Positions 28,216 to 40,811 of a DNA stretch of 64,000 nucleotides are shown piece by piece. Source of the stretch: Endozoicomonas elysicola (GTDB lineage Bacteria; Pseudomonadota; Gammaproteobacteria; Pseudomonadales; Endozoicomonadaceae); assembly GCF_000710775.1 (NCBI RefSeq), contig NZ_JOJP01000001.1:3514583-3578582 (forward strand), given 5' to 3'. The translations under genes and the position numbers were made by a program. Each line of letters begins with the position of its first letter. The first letter of the stretch is position 1. The notes under the pieces are model-generated. The model was not told the DNA's origin and did no database searches. It saw only the letters and a list, made by a program, of their open reading frames with translations.

Positions 28216-30810
28216 ATGACCAATACTGACCTTTCTAATCATACGCCGATGATGCAGCAGTATCTGCGCATCAAACAAGAACACCGGGATCAGCTGGTGT
28301 TTTATCGTATGGGCGATTTTTACGAGCTGTTTTATGATGATGCCAAAAAGGCGTCACAGCTTCTGGACATCACTCTGACCAAACGGGGGCAGTCCGGGGG
28401 CGAACCAATTCCCATGGCAGGTATTCCCTACCATGCAGCAGAAGGTTACCTGGCCAAGCTGATTCGCCTGCGTCAATCAGTTGCTATTGCCGAACAGATT
28501 GGCGACCCCGCCACCAGCAAAGGACCGGTGGAACGGAAAGTGGTCAGGGTTCTTACACCTGGCACTGTGAGTGACGAAGCGTTACTGGATGAGCGTCAGG
28601 ATAATTTGCTCATGTCAGTAAACCAGCGTGAAAACCAGTATGGTCTGGCTTTTCTGGATATCAGCAGTGGTCGATTTAATGTGCTCGAACTCACCAGTGA
28701 AGAAGCACTGCTTTCCGAGGTCGAGCGTTTGAGCCCTGCAGAGGTACTGTTGAATGATGACCGTAGCTGGCCAGAAGCGTTACTGCGCCGACCAGGCACC
28801 AGCAAGCGACCTCCCTGGGATTTTGAACATGAGAGTGCTGTTGAACAACTGACCCGACAGTTTCAGACCCAGAGCCTTGATGGTTTTGGCTGCAGTCATT
28901 TAACACTGGCAATTGAGGCTGCCGGCTGTCTTCTGCAGTATGCTCGGGAAACCCAACGCACTGCTCTGCCCCATATTCGGTCCCTGGCTCAAGAAAACCG
29001 GGAAGAGAGTGTGGTTCTGGATGCAGCCAGCCGGAAAAACCTGGAGCTAACCACCAATATGAATGGTGGCAGGGAGCATACAGTAGCTGCGGTACTGGAT
29101 CGTACCGCTACCGCCATGGGCAGCCGTCTGCTCGGACGCTGGATCAATCGCCCCCTGCGCAATATTGAGAAATTGCAGGCTCGTCAGTCAGCAATCACAG
29201 CCCTGAAAGAGGGATTTCATTTTGAATCCCTCTACCCCATTCTCAAAAATATTGGCGATATTGAACGTATTCTTGCCAGGGTTGCCCTGAAGTCTGCCCG
29301 ACCACGGGACCTGGCACGGTTAAGGGACGCTCTGCAACAACTGCCAGAGCTTCAGCAGCAGCTTACGACGATTGACAGCCAGACTGTTCATCAACTGGCA
29401 GAAGGTATCAGTGAACACCCTGAGCTCGAAGCATTATTGACCCGGGCCATCATCGAGAACCCACCTGTCGTAATCCGTGATGGTGGTGTGATCGGCGAAG
29501 GTTATGATGCCGAGCTGGATGAGCTTCGTTCCATCAGTGAAAATGCTGGCGACTATCTGGTTCAGATGGAATTACGGGAGCGTGAACGTACTGGCCTGTC
29601 CAGCCTGAAAGTCGGATATAACCGCGTACACGGTTACTACATCGAGTTGAGCCGCCGTGAATCCGACGATGCCCCAGTAGACTATATTCGTCGTCAGACC
29701 CTGAAAAATACTGAACGCTTTATCACCCCGGAACTGAAAGAATTTGAAGACAAGGCGCTATCCAGCAAAAGCCGTGCACTGGCACGTGAAAAAGTCCTAT
29801 ACGATGAGCTCCTGGACAAGCTGGTTGAACAATTAGGGCCGCTTCAGGAGTGCGCCATGGCGTTGTCTGAGCTGGATGTACTCAGCAACCTGGCTGAACG
29901 GGCTGAAACTCTGAACTTCTGCCGCCCTGAAATTCTGCAAAGCCCCGGCATCGAGATTACCGAAGGTCGTCATCCCGTGGTCGAGCAGGTCCTCGATGAG
30001 CCGTTTGTAGCGAACAATGTGACCTTCAATGTTCAGCGCCGCATGTTGATTATCACCGGGCCCAATATGGGTGGTAAATCGACCTATATGCGACAGACGG
30101 CGTTAATTGTACTGCTGGCTCATATTGGTAGCTTTGTCCCGGCTTCTCAGGCAAGAATTGGCCTGGTAGACCGGATTTTTACCCGCATCGGTTCTTCCGA
30201 TGATCTGGCAGGCGGGCGCTCAACCTTTATGGTGGAGATGACCGAGACAGCCAACATTCTTCATAATGCTACCGAGCAGAGCCTGGTGCTGATGGATGAA
30301 ATTGGCCGCGGTACGAGCACATTTGACGGACTTTCACTGGCCTGGGCCTGCGCTCAATACCTGGCGGATTCAGTACGAGCATTCACCCTGTTTGCCACGC
30401 ACTATTTTGAGCTGACCCAGCTGCCCGAAGAATGCAATACCGTCGTAAACGTTCATCTGAATGCAACAGAGCATGATGATCGCATAGTCTTTCTTCATGC
30501 CGTTCAGGAAGGTCCAGCCAACCAGAGTTACGGTCTGCAGGTGGCACAGCTGGCGGGTGTACCACGACATGTGATCAATCAGGCCCGACAAAAGCTGTCA
30601 CTGCTGGAACAACATGAAGCAACGCCACAACCGATGACCAGGCCTGCTGCCAAAACATCGAGACAGGCAGCTGTCACACCTCAGGCTGATCTGTTTTCCA
30701 GCCCTGAGCCCCATCCAGCCATTGAGGTTCTGGATAAGACTAACCTGGATAACCTGACGCCTCGTCAGGCTCTGGATCTGCTTTATACTCTCAAGGACTT
30801 GGGTCGGTAA
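28216..30810 (+). CDS. mutS: DNA mismatch repair protein MutS
   Basis: MutS recognises mismatches and starts methyl-directed repair with MutL. The 864-residue protein has the mismatch-reading motif F35-Y-E37 in GDFYELF, the connector and lever domains, and a C-terminal ABC ATPase with Walker [10 protein letters not shown] and Walker [13 protein letters not shown]. Length and motifs are normal. ATG 28216 places the mismatch motif as in Escherichia coli; the frame is open 35 codons upstream from 28111. It opens the core gene block that continues to dnaE. Confidence 0.97.
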   Translation: MTNTDLSNHTPMMQQYLRIKQEHRDQLVFYRMGDFYELFYDDAKKASQLLDITLTKRGQSGGEPIPMAGIPYHAAEGYLAKLIRLRQSVAIAEQIGDPATSKGPVERKVVRVLTPGTVSDEALLDERQDNLLMSVNQRENQYGLAFLDISSGRFNVLELTSEEALLSEVERLSPAEVLLNDDRSWPEALLRRPGTSKRPPWDFEHESAVEQLTRQFQTQSLDGFGCSHLTLAIEAAGCLLQYARETQRTALPHIRSLAQENREESVVLDAASRKNLELTTNMNGGREHTVAAVLDRTATAMGSRLLGRWINRPLRNIEKLQARQSAITALKEGFHFESLYPILKNIGDIERILARVALKSARPRDLARLRDALQQLPELQQQLTTIDSQTVHQLAEGISEHPELEALLTRAIIENPPVVIRDGGVIGEGYDAELDELRSISENAGDYLVQMELRERERTGLSSLKVGYNRVHGYYIELSRRESDDAPVDYIRRQTLKNTERFITPELKEFEDKALSSKSRALAREKVLYDELLDKLVEQLGPLQECAMALSELDVLSNLAERAETLNFCRPEILQSPGIEITEGRHPVVEQVLDEPFVANNVTFNVQRRMLIITGPNMGGKSTYMRQTALIVLLAHIGSFVPASQARIGLVDRIFTRIGSSDDLAGGRSTFMVEMTETANILHNATEQSLVLMDEIGRGTSTFDGLSLAWACAQYLADSVRAFTLFATHYFELTQLPEECNTVVNVHLNATEHDDRIVFLHAVQEGPANQSYGLQVAQLAGVPRHVINQARQKLSLLEQHEATPQPMTRPAAKTSRQAAVTPQADLFSSPEPHPAIEVLDKTNLDNLTPRQALDLLYTLKDLGR

Positions 30811-30819
30811 TGCTATTTT

Positions 30820-30859
30820 CTTATACCCTGAGCCATATACTGATCACTCAGGGTATAAG
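30820..30859 (+). terminator. Stem-loop after mutS
   Basis: CTTATACCCTGAG and CTCAGGGTATAAG form a perfect 13-bp stem around a 14-base loop, ten bases past the mutS stop. No T-run follows, so it may be a weak terminator or an mRNA-stabilising hairpin. Confidence 0.6.
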
Positions 30860-31059
30860 GTTATGGTAATCCCGGCTATCCAGTGGGTTTACAACTCTGT
30901 TAAACTTGCGCGGACTTTTTGTATTGCCATCGTAATGTTTCAGGTCTCATTATGAAATGCTTCCGTGAGAGGGGCTGTTCTTATAGACAGATCCCACGGA
31001 CATAAAAGCAAACCCGGGCAGTACTTTTTCTTATTCAGATCAAATGGAGTTTAACCACC

Positions 31060-31383
31060 ATGACTTTCGTAGTGGGTGAAAACTGCATCAAGTGCAAATA
31101 CACCGATTGCGTGGAAGTCTGTCCTGTGGACTGCTTCTATGAAGGACCAAACTTCCTGGTAATTCACCCGGATGAATGTATTGACTGTGCTCTTTGTGAG
31201 CCAGAGTGTCCGGCAAACGCTATTTTTTCCGAAGATGAGGTTCCCGAAGATCAGCAGGAGTTTATTGAACTGAATGCTGTTCTTGCTGATGTATGGGAAA
31301 ACATTACCGAGAAGAAAGATCCTCTCCCCGATGCTACAGAGTGGGACGGTGTTAAAGGCAAGCTGGACCAGCTGGAACGCTGA
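31060..31383 (+). CDS. fdxA: 7Fe ferredoxin FdxA
   Basis: The 107-residue protein carries Cys 9, 12, 17 and 21 and Cys 25, 40, 43, 46 and 50, arranged to bind one 3Fe-4S and one 4Fe-4S cluster. It transfers electrons in the cytoplasm. The C-terminal extension (about 58-107) is typical of proteobacterial FdxA. The gene lies between mutS and rpoS, a common gammaproteobacterial order, and has its own terminator. Confidence 0.95.
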   Translation: MTFVVGENCIKCKYTDCVEVCPVDCFYEGPNFLVIHPDECIDCALCEPECPANAIFSEDEVPEDQQEFIELNAVLADVWENITEKKDPLPDATEWDGVKGKLDQLER

Positions 31384-31407
31384 GTTTAAATATATTACCA
31401 ACAAAAA

Positions 31408-31438
31408 GGCCATGAGTTTTTAGCTCACGGCCTTTTTT
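31408..31438. terminator. Rho-independent terminator between fdxA and rpoS
   Basis: GGCCATGAG pairs with CTCACGGCC around a short loop, followed by six T on the plus strand and preceded by A on the other, so it could serve both convergent genes. Confidence 0.85.
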
Positions 31439-31480
31439 ATTTACAGGGATGTAATGTATCCCGGACATCCTACCCAAGAG

Positions 31481-32518
31481 TCAATTAAATAACGACTCTC
31501 CAGATAACCCCTGTTTTTCAAGAATGGAACGAAGTCTTTTCAGAGCTTCAACCTGAATTTGCCTTACACGTTCCCGGGTCAGACCAATTTCTTTACCTAC
31601 TTCCTCCAGGGTGCTGGTTTCATAGCCTCTAAGACCAAAGCGCCGTGCAACAACCTCTCTCTGCTTTTCAGACAACTCGCCCAACCAGCGGTCAAGGCTG
31701 TCATTCAAATCAAGATCCTGTAACAGCTCTGCTGGATCGGCACCTTTCTCATCTGAGATCGTATCCAGAATCGACTTATCAGAGTCAGGCCCTAAGGGAG
31801 TGTCAACCGAAGTCACTCGTTCATTGAGGCCAAGCATTCGCTTAACATCAGCGACCGGCTTGTCCAGCAGCTGGGCGATTTCCTCCGGACTGGGATCGTG
31901 ATCCAGCTTCTGAGTTAATTCCCTGGCTGCCCTGAGGTAGACATTCAGTTCCTTAACTACGTGGATAGGCAGACGGATCGTTCGAGTCTGATTCATGATC
32001 GCCCGTTCAATAGTCTGTCGTATCCACCAAGTCGCGTAGGTTGAAAAACGAAACCCTCTTTCAGGGTCAAATTTCTCAACTGCTCGAATCAAACCAAGGT
32101 TACCTTCTTCAATCAAGTCCAGAAGCGTCAGACCACGATTGACATATCGCCTGGAAATTTTCACTACTAAACGCAGATTACTTTCAATCATACGCCGCCG
32201 GCCTGCTTCTACCCCTTTTCGGGCGAGCCGTGCATAGTGAACTTCCTCCTCAGGCGTAAGAAGGGGAGAAAAACCTATTTCATTGAGATACAACTGAGTT
32301 GCATCAATGGACTTGTAGAAGCCATCATCTTCTTTACGACGACCCGTTGCATTGACCGGTGACACAGCAGTAGGCTGCGGCCGCTCGATACCTGGATCAT
32401 TTTCATCAATCGCTTCACTGAGGTCACCGGCATTACCATCCGGGCTCAATTCATCCTGTCCTTGGATTACATCGTCAGCATAACTGCTTAGCTCTGCGTC
32501 ATCCCTCTTCGATGCCAT
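31481..32518 (-). CDS. rpoS: RNA polymerase sigma factor RpoS
   Basis: RpoS directs stationary-phase and stress transcription. The 345-residue protein has an acidic N-terminus, region 1.2 with [12 protein letters not shown], region 2 with the [35 protein letters not shown] block, region 3, and a region 4 helix-turn-helix near [18 protein letters not shown]. It follows nlpD on the same strand, and in related bacteria the main rpoS promoter lies inside nlpD. The 100-base gap may hold regulatory RNA, but no specific element was identified. Confidence 0.96.
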   Translation of the reverse strand: MASKRDDAELSSYADDVIQGQDELSPDGNAGDLSEAIDENDPGIERPQPTAVSPVNATGRRKEDDGFYKSIDATQLYLNEIGFSPLLTPEEEVHYARLARKGVEAGRRRMIESNLRLVVKISRRYVNRGLTLLDLIEEGNLGLIRAVEKFDPERGFRFSTYATWWIRQTIERAIMNQTRTIRLPIHVVKELNVYLRAARELTQKLDHDPSPEEIAQLLDKPVADVKRMLGLNERVTSVDTPLGPDSDKSILDTISDEKGADPAELLQDLDLNDSLDRWLGELSEKQREVVARRFGLRGYETSTLEEVGKEIGLTRERVRQIQVEALKRLRSILEKQGLSGESLFN

Positions 32519-32618
32519 AAGAGTTAGTCCTATCCGGAAAGTCCCACTCTATGTTGAGCAACTCCAGGTTGCTTCAACACCCGTGAGATCCCTCTACTAC
32601 AACAGCCACTGACTTTCG

Positions 32619-33404
32619 TCATCGGCGCCCTGGCAGGTACCCCATCGGGTCGACCGGTTTACCATCACGCCGAATTTCGAAGTGCAGCTTAGGCTCCGTC
32701 GTTCCTGTAGAACCTATTTCGGCTATCTTCTGGCCCGCTTTAACTGAGTCTCCCTCATTCACGAATAGATCCTTGTTGTGCGCATAAGCGCTCAGATAGC
32801 TACTATTATGTTTCAAAATGATCAGCCTGCCATAGCCAGACAGGTCGCTCCCTGCGTACACCACCTCACCATTGGCTGCTGCCTTTACAGGCTCTCCTAA
32901 TTTGCCACCAATATCAATCCCCTTGTTAACAGGCATTTTGAGCGAATAAGAGGAAATAATTTTGCCATTGGCAGGCCATTTCCAGCCACTTCCTGTGAAA
33001 GTGGACGTTTTTTTCGCCGAACTATTGGCTGTATATTTTTTGACCGGCTTATTGTTTTTCGGAGATACTTTCTTGGGCGTTGTCACTACAGCCTTTGATG
33101 AGCTGACAACAATTGGCCGACGAACGGATAAACTGATTTTCTGACCAGGATAAATGGTATAAGGATGACGAATATTATTGTTATCTGACAACTCTCTGAA
33201 ATCCCTGCTATAGAGCCAGGCTATTGAGTAAAGAGTTTCACCTTTTTGCACAATATGCTGACCTGACGTCACTCTTGGTGGAGACCTCAGGTCAGTTACC
33301 GCTACACGGGCCGGGTCATGACTACAACTGGCTATCAGCAGGCAGGTCATCAGAAAAAGCATTTTTTTTGAGCAATCACTCATATTAATTCGAGCGATTT
33401 TCAT
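32619..33404 (-). CDS. nlpD: Lipoprotein NlpD (LysM and LytM domains)
   Basis: NlpD activates amidases for septal peptidoglycan splitting. The protein has a lipobox LLIASC near residue 27, a LysM domain (HIVQKGETLYSIAWLY ... YPGQKI), a basic linker, and a C-terminal LytM/M23 domain. The LytM zinc site is degenerate: the first His position is Asn (NKGIDIG), although KLHFE remains. This is expected for a regulatory NlpD rather than an active endopeptidase. The start at 33404 is tentative; ATG 33383 also gives a good lipoprotein signal. Confidence 0.9.
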   Translation of the reverse strand: MKIARINMSDCSKKMLFLMTCLLIASCSHDPARVAVTDLRSPPRVTSGQHIVQKGETLYSIAWLYSRDFRELSDNNNIRHPYTIYPGQKISLSVRRPIVVSSSKAVVTTPKKVSPKNNKPVKKYTANSSAKKTSTFTGSGWKWPANGKIISSYSLKMPVNKGIDIGGKLGEPVKAAANGEVVYAGSDLSGYGRLIILKHNSSYLSAYAHNKDLFVNEGDSVKAGQKIAEIGSTGTTEPKLHFEIRRDGKPVDPMGYLPGRR

Positions 33405-33541
33405 GAAATCCAACACTTTATCAACTCCGCAAGCCCTAATGACCACCAAAATACAATATTCTAAAAAAGAATATAAATAAAAATTATTGATTGAAAATAT
33501 TATACCTAAATTAGTTATTTCGCCTACAATAACGGCTCACA

Positions 33542-34471
33542 TTAGTGTTTTTTACTACCCAGCCATTCAATCATCGCGACCAAAGCAATGGCAAAAATCA
33601 TGAGCCCAATTGATTCAACCAGATAAGAAGGCTCCCCGGTAATCATCTCATAGTTCATTGGAGAAACATTGGCCTGAATCAGAGGAACCAGCTCTCCCGA
33701 GCTATTGACTCGACTTTCCAGTGTTTCTTTCCAGGGCCAGACTTTACCCAATGCCCCAAGCATCAAGCCGGTCAGAAGCGAAATAGCCAGATCCCGGTGC
33801 TTTTTCAGCAGCCAGGACAATACATGCGAAAAACTCAGTAAGCCGCCAATACAACCCAGACCAAAAATGATCAGCACACTGAAATTCAAACTTTTGACGG
33901 CATCAATGACCGGACCATAGAGCCCCATCATCAGTAGAATAAAGCTACCCGAAATACCTGGCAAAATCATCGCACAAATAGCAATTGCACCGGCAAAAAA
34001 AAGTGTTACCGGCTCTGGTTCAAGACTGGTTGGCGTCAATATACCCACTGCATAGGCAATCACAACACCCACCAGCAGCGAAACCATTGCCGGAATATTC
34101 CATTGATGCACCTGACGAATCATATGCAGGCCGGACACCAGAATCAGACCAAAAAAGAATGCCCAGAGCATTTCCGGATAGTTTGCCAGAAAGTAGGTAA
34201 TCGCATGGGCAAATGACAAAATACTGGTCAACACCCCGCCAAAAACACATACCAGAAAGGTTCCATCTATTTTCCGCCAGACTTCACCAACACCTTGCTG
34301 ACCAAGCACTTTGAACAACGAAGGATTTATACTTTTCAATGCATTTAGCAACCGATCATAAATACCGGTAATAAATGCAATGGTACCACCAGATACACCC
34401 GGTACCACATCAGCCGCCCCCATAGCCATTCCTTTGGCAACAAGCGCAAAGTAGGGAGAAAATTTCGACAT
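33542..34471 (-). CDS. DUF368 membrane protein (PopT-type undecaprenyl phosphate translocase family)
   Basis: The 309-residue protein has about eight to nine membrane segments. Its N-terminal motif GMAMGAADVVPGVSGGTIAFITGIYDR, repeated in weaker form as CAMILPGISGSFILLMMG, defines DUF368. Family members have been shown to recycle undecaprenyl phosphate across the inner membrane. The same activity is inferred here. It sits between nlpD and pcm, which are adjacent in many gammaproteobacteria, so it is an addition to that order. Confidence 0.88.
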   Translation of the reverse strand: MSKFSPYFALVAKGMAMGAADVVPGVSGGTIAFITGIYDRLLNALKSINPSLFKVLGQQGVGEVWRKIDGTFLVCVFGGVLTSILSFAHAITYFLANYPEMLWAFFFGLILVSGLHMIRQVHQWNIPAMVSLLVGVVIAYAVGILTPTSLEPEPVTLFFAGAIAICAMILPGISGSFILLMMGLYGPVIDAVKSLNFSVLIIFGLGCIGGLLSFSHVLSWLLKKHRDLAISLLTGLMLGALGKVWPWKETLESRVNSSGELVPLIQANVSPMNYEMITGEPSYLVESIGLMIFAIALVAMIEWLGSKKH

Positions 34472-34503
34472 GTTCTGACCTTTCGAACAGAGATTAATTA
34501 AAA

Positions 34504-34545
34504 CGGGAGTTATACCAATCGATCATTTGATTGGTATAACTCCCG
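34504..34545 (-). terminator. Strong stem-loop between pcm and the DUF368 gene
   Basis: CGGGAGTTATACCAATC and GATTGGTATAACTCCCG form a perfect 17-bp stem with an 8-base loop. Read on the minus strand it is followed by TTTT, fitting a terminator for the surE-pcm transcript. Confidence 0.8.
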
Positions 34546-34587
34546 AAAGCCAGCCATCCCAGGCTGACAAATTGGATTAAAGCACTT

Positions 34588-34649
34588 CTACAAAAAAGAG
34601 AATGTCTTTTCAAAACTACTACAAAAAAGAGAATGTCTTTTCAAAACTA
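34588..34649. repeat. 31-bp tandem duplication
   Basis: Two exact head-to-tail copies start at 34588 and 34619, each beginning CTACAAAAAAGAGAATGTC. It lies in the gap downstream of pcm. It looks like a slippage duplication with no evident function. Confidence 0.85.
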
Positions 34650-34747
34650 CGAGTGCAGGAAAGCACTAAAACCATACAGTCAACAGACTCGTTCCCATAC
34701 AAAGCAAGGAGCCAAAGCGTGTTGTAAAGATACAACGCCTATACGTA

Positions 34748-35413
34748 TTATCGTATAACACCAGTCAGCAATGGTACAAAACGCACCGCTTCAAGCACCT
34801 TCCGCTGATATTCATCTCCCTTCCGGGTAATCAGCACCAGGTTTTGTACTTCACTACCCACAGGAATGACCAGCCGCCCCCCTTCAGGAGATAATTGGTT
34901 CAATAGCTCCTGGGGAACATCACCAGGGGCTGCAGTCACAATAATTCCATCAAATGGGCTTTCTTCGGGCCACCCCATACCACCATCGGTATGGCGTAAT
35001 CTCACATTATTCAATGACAGTCTGGAAAGCCTCTGCCTTGCCTTTTCCTGTAATGGCCTAATGCGCTCGACGGAATATACTTTCCCTATCAGGGAAGCAA
35101 GCACTGCAGTCTGATACCCAGAGCCGGTACCAATCTCAAGCACTTTACTCAGCTCCCCCTGTGCCAGAAGTACTTCGGTCATTCTGGCAACAATATACGG
35201 CTGGGAAAGTGTTTGATTATGACCAATAGGCAGAGCAGTATCCTCATAAGCCCTGTGAGCCAGAGCTTCATCGAGAAAAAGGTGTCGGGGAATGGTACGA
35301 ATAGCGTCCAGTACTTTTGTCGACTGGATACCCTGATCCACCAGACGCTGGATCAGACGCTCTCGGGTTCGGCGTGATGTCATGCCGATACCATCGATTT
35401 CAAAATCCCTCAT
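34748..35413 (-). CDS. pcm: Protein-L-isoaspartate O-methyltransferase
   Basis: Pcm repairs isoaspartyl damage in proteins using SAM. The 221-residue protein has the SAM motif [14 protein letters not shown], the substrate loop [16 protein letters not shown] and the post-motif [14 protein letters not shown] 35413 is chosen because it overlaps the surE stop as ATGA; an upstream in-frame start would add six residues. Translation is likely coupled to surE. Confidence 0.94.
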   Translation of the reverse strand: MRDFEIDGIGMTSRRTRERLIQRLVDQGIQSTKVLDAIRTIPRHLFLDEALAHRAYEDTALPIGHNQTLSQPYIVARMTEVLLAQGELSKVLEIGTGSGYQTAVLASLIGKVYSVERIRPLQEKARQRLSRLSLNNVRLRHTDGGMGWPEESPFDGIIVTAAPGDVPQELLNQLSPEGGRLVIPVGSEVQNLVLITRKGDEYQRKVLEAVRFVPLLTGVIR

Positions 35414-36159
35414 ACACAGGCTCCAAGCCAATCCTCCACCAGTGATAATGTTGCATGGCCAGTTTTATCGTACTGCAGCGGGGTAATGGAAACATAACCG
35501 GATGATACCGCATGAAAATCAGTCCCCTCTTCAGCTACCAGTGGTTTGCCAACACCACCAATCCACCAGACTGTATTGCCTCGGGGGTCAGTCATTTTAA
35601 CTGGAGGCTTGGACCCGGCACGGTGTCCCAGGCGAGTAACTTTCATTCCCCTGATGTCATCATAATCACAGTCAGGCACATTAACATTAAGAATGGTACC
35701 TGCTGGCAGGTTCAGGTTATCCAGACGCAACATTAAATCGTTAAGGACTCTGGCACTGATTTCAAGATTGCGATCTTCCCTGCCACAGGAAGAAATCGCA
35801 ATCGCTGTTTTTGCCAGCATACGCCCTTCCATGGCCGCTGCGACCGTTCCGGAATAGAGAACATCATCCCCCAGATTCGCGCAACTGTTAATACCGGAAA
35901 CAACGCGCTCAGGAAGCCTGCCAAATAATCCACTGGCAGCAAGATTGACACAATCAGCGGGGGTACCGTCTACGCTGAAAAAGCCATTATCATGCTCCTT
36001 CATACGTAGCGGACGGCTCAGCGTCAGAGAGTGCCCTCGGCCTGAACAATCGTTATCCGGAGCCACAACCCAGCATTGACCATGCGACTTCAGTGTTTCG
36101 AAAGAAAGAGCCAACCCTTTGGCTGTGACACCATCATCATTGGATAGCAATATGGTCAT
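35410..36159 (-). CDS. surE: 5'/3'-nucleotidase SurE
   Basis: SurE is a metal-dependent survival-phase phosphatase of nucleotides. The 249-residue protein starts ILLSNDDGV, with the metal ligands D8 and D9, and continues with [16 protein letters not shown] and GTPADCVN, all family signatures. It precedes pcm with a 4-base overlap, and truD lies 65 bases upstream. Confidence 0.95.
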   Translation of the reverse strand: MTILLSNDDGVTAKGLALSFETLKSHGQCWVVAPDNDCSGRGHSLTLSRPLRMKEHDNGFFSVDGTPADCVNLAASGLFGRLPERVVSGINSCANLGDDVLYSGTVAAAMEGRMLAKTAIAISSCGREDRNLEISARVLNDLMLRLDNLNLPAGTILNVNVPDCDYDDIRGMKVTRLGHRAGSKPPVKMTDPRGNTVWWIGGVGKPLVAEEGTDFHAVSSGYVSITPLQYDKTGHATLSLVEDWLGACV

Positions 36160-36224
36160 CGTCCATAAACTCCCTAATCCTGAATTATTCGAAGCGCTAC
36201 TTTATGTTCATCACATGATCAACA

Positions 36225-37310
36225 TTACGCGCTTTCTTCGAGCCCTTCATGACGCGCTTCATGGCAAGACAGCAACTCCCTCAGCACAGAAGTCGCAAAG
36301 CAACCTTTTGGTAGCCTGAACCCTAATACCAGTGATCGCTCTTCCCGGCTATTTTCCCAGGACCACGTCATCTGCTCAGGGATCAGTCGATTTATTCTAC
36401 GCTCCTGCAGAAGGCCTGCTCTTTCAAGGCCATCACAGAGTTGAGAATATTCATCGACTATTGTTTTTTCCAGAGATAGCATCTGATCAGACACTTTGGG
36501 CAACCCTCTTCCCCACTGCGGAGAGGTCGGACTCAACTCCCCTCTGTCAAGACGCGCCATGATATCTGCATCAGGGGTATCAAAAATCAGACTTTTACTA
36601 TCGGGAAAACCCAGAACATCACCGGGTACATATTGATTCCATACTCCCTGTTGAACCTTATCAGACAGTACTCGATTAAAGAGCCAGGATCGTGCTGCTG
36701 AAAGGTAAACCGATCGCTTGTTACGTTGGACCCGGAATTTTCCAGCCAGCATAGCAACCGCCTTTTCAACATTTCTACCCTGATGACCAAAGCGCTGTTC
36801 ACCAAAATAGTTAGGCACACCTTCCTTTGAAATCCTTTCCAATCGGGCTTCTACCAGGGCAGGTTCGACATCAATATTCCGAAGGGTGATACAAAAATCA
36901 TTGGCTTTCAGTGCTCCGGTTTTCAACTTTTTCCGATGTCTTTTCTGACGAATAATCCGAATGGAATCGCTTTCCAGTCCAGCCCAGTTCGGATCGGCCA
37001 TACCAGGCAGGGAAACACAAAACCATTGACGTGTAACACCATGACGATCCTTCCTCCCGGCATAGCTGACCGACTGCCTTTTAACACCAGCGTATCTGGC
37101 CAGGAGACCGGCAACCCAGTCGGTATTCTCCCCCTTTTTCTCAATCAACAGGAAAAGGTGTTCACCCTCACCTTCTGGCTCAAACGGCAATAACTCATCA
37201 ACAAGAAAATCTTCGTGACGGGATTTGAAAAGACAATCGCCAAGAGGTCCACCCAGGGCATAATGCCAATCAAGTGAATAATCGGCAGGCATCGGTACAT
37301 CTGCATCCAT
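36225..37310 (-). CDS. truD: tRNA pseudouridine(13) synthase TruD
   Basis: TruD makes pseudouridine 13 in tRNA-Glu. The 361-residue protein has the catalytic Asp in AGRKDRHGVTRQW and the family motif FGEQRFGHQGRNV. ATG 37310 is preferred, with TTGAG upstream; a GTG three codons earlier is in frame. It follows ispF on the same strand after a 130-base gap. Confidence 0.94.
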   Translation of the reverse strand: MDADVPMPADYSLDWHYALGGPLGDCLFKSRHEDFLVDELLPFEPEGEGEHLFLLIEKKGENTDWVAGLLARYAGVKRQSVSYAGRKDRHGVTRQWFCVSLPGMADPNWAGLESDSIRIIRQKRHRKKLKTGALKANDFCITLRNIDVEPALVEARLERISKEGVPNYFGEQRFGHQGRNVEKAVAMLAGKFRVQRNKRSVYLSAARSWLFNRVLSDKVQQGVWNQYVPGDVLGFPDSKSLIFDTPDADIMARLDRGELSPTSPQWGRGLPKVSDQMLSLEKTIVDEYSQLCDGLERAGLLQERRINRLIPEQMTWSWENSREERSLVLGFRLPKGCFATSVLRELLSCHEARHEGLEESA

Positions 37311-37443
37311 GATGCGCACTCAACTTAAAAATATTAACAATAAACAATACCGCGTTTAACGCGGTTATTGAATGGTCATACTGGAAAATCCACAGGAAAA
37401 CCATCTGCCCTGATTTAAGAGTTCTGACTCCAGAAAGCCGGAC

Positions 37444-37923
37444 TCAGGGTGTCTCTACTGAGAGCAGGACAACCGCATGTACGGCAATACCTTCTTTCCT
37501 GCCGGTATACCCCAGTTTTTCCGTAGTGGTTGCTTTTACATTAACCAGAGCGGCATCAATACCCATATCCTCACTGATATTCTGTCGCATCTGATCAATA
37601 TGGGGAGCCATCTTGGGAGCCTGGGCAATAATAGTGCTGTCAATATTAACCGGAGTAAGACCTTGCTCTTTCAACAACGCAATCACATGACGAAGCAGCT
37701 TACGGCTATCGATGCCAGCATAACGTTCATCAGTATCAGGAAAGTGCTTACCAATATCTCCCAACCCAGCTGCACCCAGTAGCGCATCACAGAGCGCATG
37801 AAGAAGCACATCACCATCTGAATGGGCTATCAGACCATGAGAGTGAGGTATCTTAACCCCACCAAGAACAATATGATCCCCTTCGCCAAAACGGTGAACA
37901 TCAAAACCATGACCAATGCGCAT
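37444..37923 (-). CDS. ispF: 2-C-methyl-D-erythritol 2,4-cyclodiphosphate synthase IspF
   Basis: IspF forms MEcPP in the non-mevalonate isoprenoid pathway. The 159-residue protein starts [11 protein letters not shown] with zinc ligands D8 and H10. [18 protein letters not shown] and [13 protein letters not shown] follow, and [14 protein letters not shown] is near the end. The ATG overlaps the ispD stop (TGATG arrangement), so translation is coupled. Confidence 0.96.
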   Translation of the reverse strand: MRIGHGFDVHRFGEGDHIVLGGVKIPHSHGLIAHSDGDVLLHALCDALLGAAGLGDIGKHFPDTDERYAGIDSRKLLRHVIALLKEQGLTPVNIDSTIIAQAPKMAPHIDQMRQNISEDMGIDAALVNVKATTTEKLGYTGRKEGIAVHAVVLLSVETP

Positions 37924-38657
37924 CAAGAGACCTCAATAAGTTTCGACTGCTGTTCAATATATAGAGAAGCCAAAGCCAGGTCAGTTCCGCGGGTTACCTT
38001 GATATTATCCGCATGCCCTTCGACCATAACCGGTTGTTTACCCGAATATTCGATGGCACTGGCTTCATCGGTCACCGGCATTTTATCTGCTATCGCTTTT
38101 GCCATTGCATCATGAAGCATTCCCAGCCGGAACATTTGTGGCGTCATTGCATGCCAGAGCCCCTGACGATCCACCGTTTCTGAAACAACATCATCGGACC
38201 CTGCTTTTTTAATGGTGTCAGTGACCGGGCTTCCCAGCAAACCGCCAACCGGGTGCTCATGAAGCTGATTTACCAGCCAGTCCAGATCTGAGCGGCGAAT
38301 ACAGGGACGAGCCACATCATGAACCAGCACCCAATCATTAGGGTCAGCCATATCAAGCAATACTCTCAAACCACTGAGAACCGAGTGATAACGCTCATCA
38401 CCGCCTTCAGCAAGTTGTATTCGAGCGTTTCGCATGAGCTCAATAGATTGGTGATATTCATCCTCACGATCCAGAACTACCACTATTCTTTCCAGATGAG
38501 GGAAATCCAGCAGTCGCCCAAGGGTATGCTCAATCAGAGGTTTTCCCTTAATTTCAAGATACTGCTTTGGAATGTCGACATTCATTCGACGCCCGACACC
38601 CGCAGCAGGAACAACCGCCCAGTAACGAACCTTATTCATGGCTTCTGCGCTACTCAC
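37923..38657 (-). CDS. ispD: 2-C-methyl-D-erythritol 4-phosphate cytidylyltransferase IspD
   Basis: IspD couples CTP to MEP. The 244-residue protein has the nucleotide-binding loop [11 protein letters not shown], the [17 protein letters not shown] signature, [10 protein letters not shown] and the late TDEASAIEY. The GTG start has AGGGTG 5 nt upstream; ATG 38639 is an alternative. It and ispF form the usual pair downstream of ftsB. Confidence 0.95.
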   Translation of the reverse strand: MSSAEAMNKVRYWAVVPAAGVGRRMNVDIPKQYLEIKGKPLIEHTLGRLLDFPHLERIVVVLDREDEYHQSIELMRNARIQLAEGGDERYHSVLSGLRVLLDMADPNDWVLVHDVARPCIRRSDLDWLVNQLHEHPVGGLLGSPVTDTIKKAGSDDVVSETVDRQGLWHAMTPQMFRLGMLHDAMAKAIADKMPVTDEASAIEYSGKQPVMVEGHADNIKVTRGTDLALASLYIEQQSKLIEVS

Positions 38658-38699
38658 TCTGACACCCTTTTATTGGACAGCAAAATCAAAACAGGGGCT

Positions 38700-38953
38700 A
38701 GGGCCTGTTGACGTTTCATTGCGTGCTCAGCGTATAATGCCGCGCCTGTGATCAGGCGTGGCATTGCAGGAAGGCTGGTTGCCTTTCAAAATGCCACAAC
38801 AACGTCATAGGGGCGCTCTACAGGTGGTTCAGAAAAACCCCACCCGCTTTGTCAGACTTGCTTGACGTAGAATACTTTGGGCTGCACAAATCTTTCTCGC
38901 ATATTACGTTTTTCTGAACCACTGAGCCTCGCAACGAAACATCAACAGGCCCT
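38700..38953. mobile_element. 254-bp MITE-like element with terminal inverted repeats
   Basis: The ends AGGGCCTGTTGACGTTTCATTG (from 38700) and the reverse complement ending AACATCAACAGGCCCT (to 38953) match at 22 of 24 bases. Inside are a strong hairpin (AATGCC-CGCCTG with CAGGCG-GGCATT near 38736-38765) and a second inverted pair, GGTTCAGAAAAAC with GTTTTTCTGAACC. There is no coding capacity. One end lies directly against the ftsB stop codon. A related single end occurs at 52443-52482. Confidence 0.72.
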
Positions 38954-39226
38954 CTAATCGTACGTAAGAAAGAACGTTTCATCGCGCCGGATCATGCCCA
39001 ATTCCTGTCGCGCCCTTTCCTCAACCGTTTCCATCCCCTGCTGCAGCTCTACCACTTCTTTAGCCAGCAGGCGGTTACGCTGGTACAAACGTTCATTTTC
39101 CAGCCTGAACCGCTCAAGACTGTCTTTTTGAGTCAGCAATTCCGCCATACTGCCTTCACCAATCCAGAGTCTGGCCTGAAGATAAACCAGCATCAGTGTC
39201 AGAAGTGCAATCGCCAGTTTTTTCAT
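38954..39226 (-). CDS. ftsB: Cell division protein FtsB
   Basis: FtsB is a small bitopic inner-membrane protein of the FtsQBL division complex. The 90-residue protein has a membrane segment (about 3-20), a coiled coil (about 28-70, LTQKDSLERFRLENERLYQRN) and the family end ERARQELGMIRRDETFF. It lies between eno and ispD, the usual order. Confidence 0.93.
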   Translation of the reverse strand: MKKLAIALLTLMLVYLQARLWIGEGSMAELLTQKDSLERFRLENERLYQRNRLLAKEVVELQQGMETVEERARQELGMIRRDETFFLTYD

Positions 39227-39446
39227 AATCAGTTCCGCTTTTAAAACCGTAACTATCCAGCAGTATGGTCAACACCCTCATAAAGAGATGCTTTGAAGCT
39301 GAAACAGGCCCTAGGACTTAATGATGAAGTTTAACAGTTGTACCTGTGGTTTAACATATGATCAGTTATCAACAACATTGCGCTTTCAAGAAGGGTACAT
39401 CGACAGTATAAAGAATTAAAAACGAGGTATTTCAGCCAATAAAAAA

Positions 39447-39468
39447 GGGAGGCTAATGCCTCCCTTTT
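39447..39468 (-). terminator. Terminator of eno
   Basis: GGGAGGC and GCCTCCC pair around TAAT; on the minus strand the stem is followed by six T, about 25 bases past the eno stop. Confidence 0.88.
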
Positions 39469-39488
39469 CAATCAGCAACTTATGCTAA

Positions 39489-40811
<1,323 letters not shown>
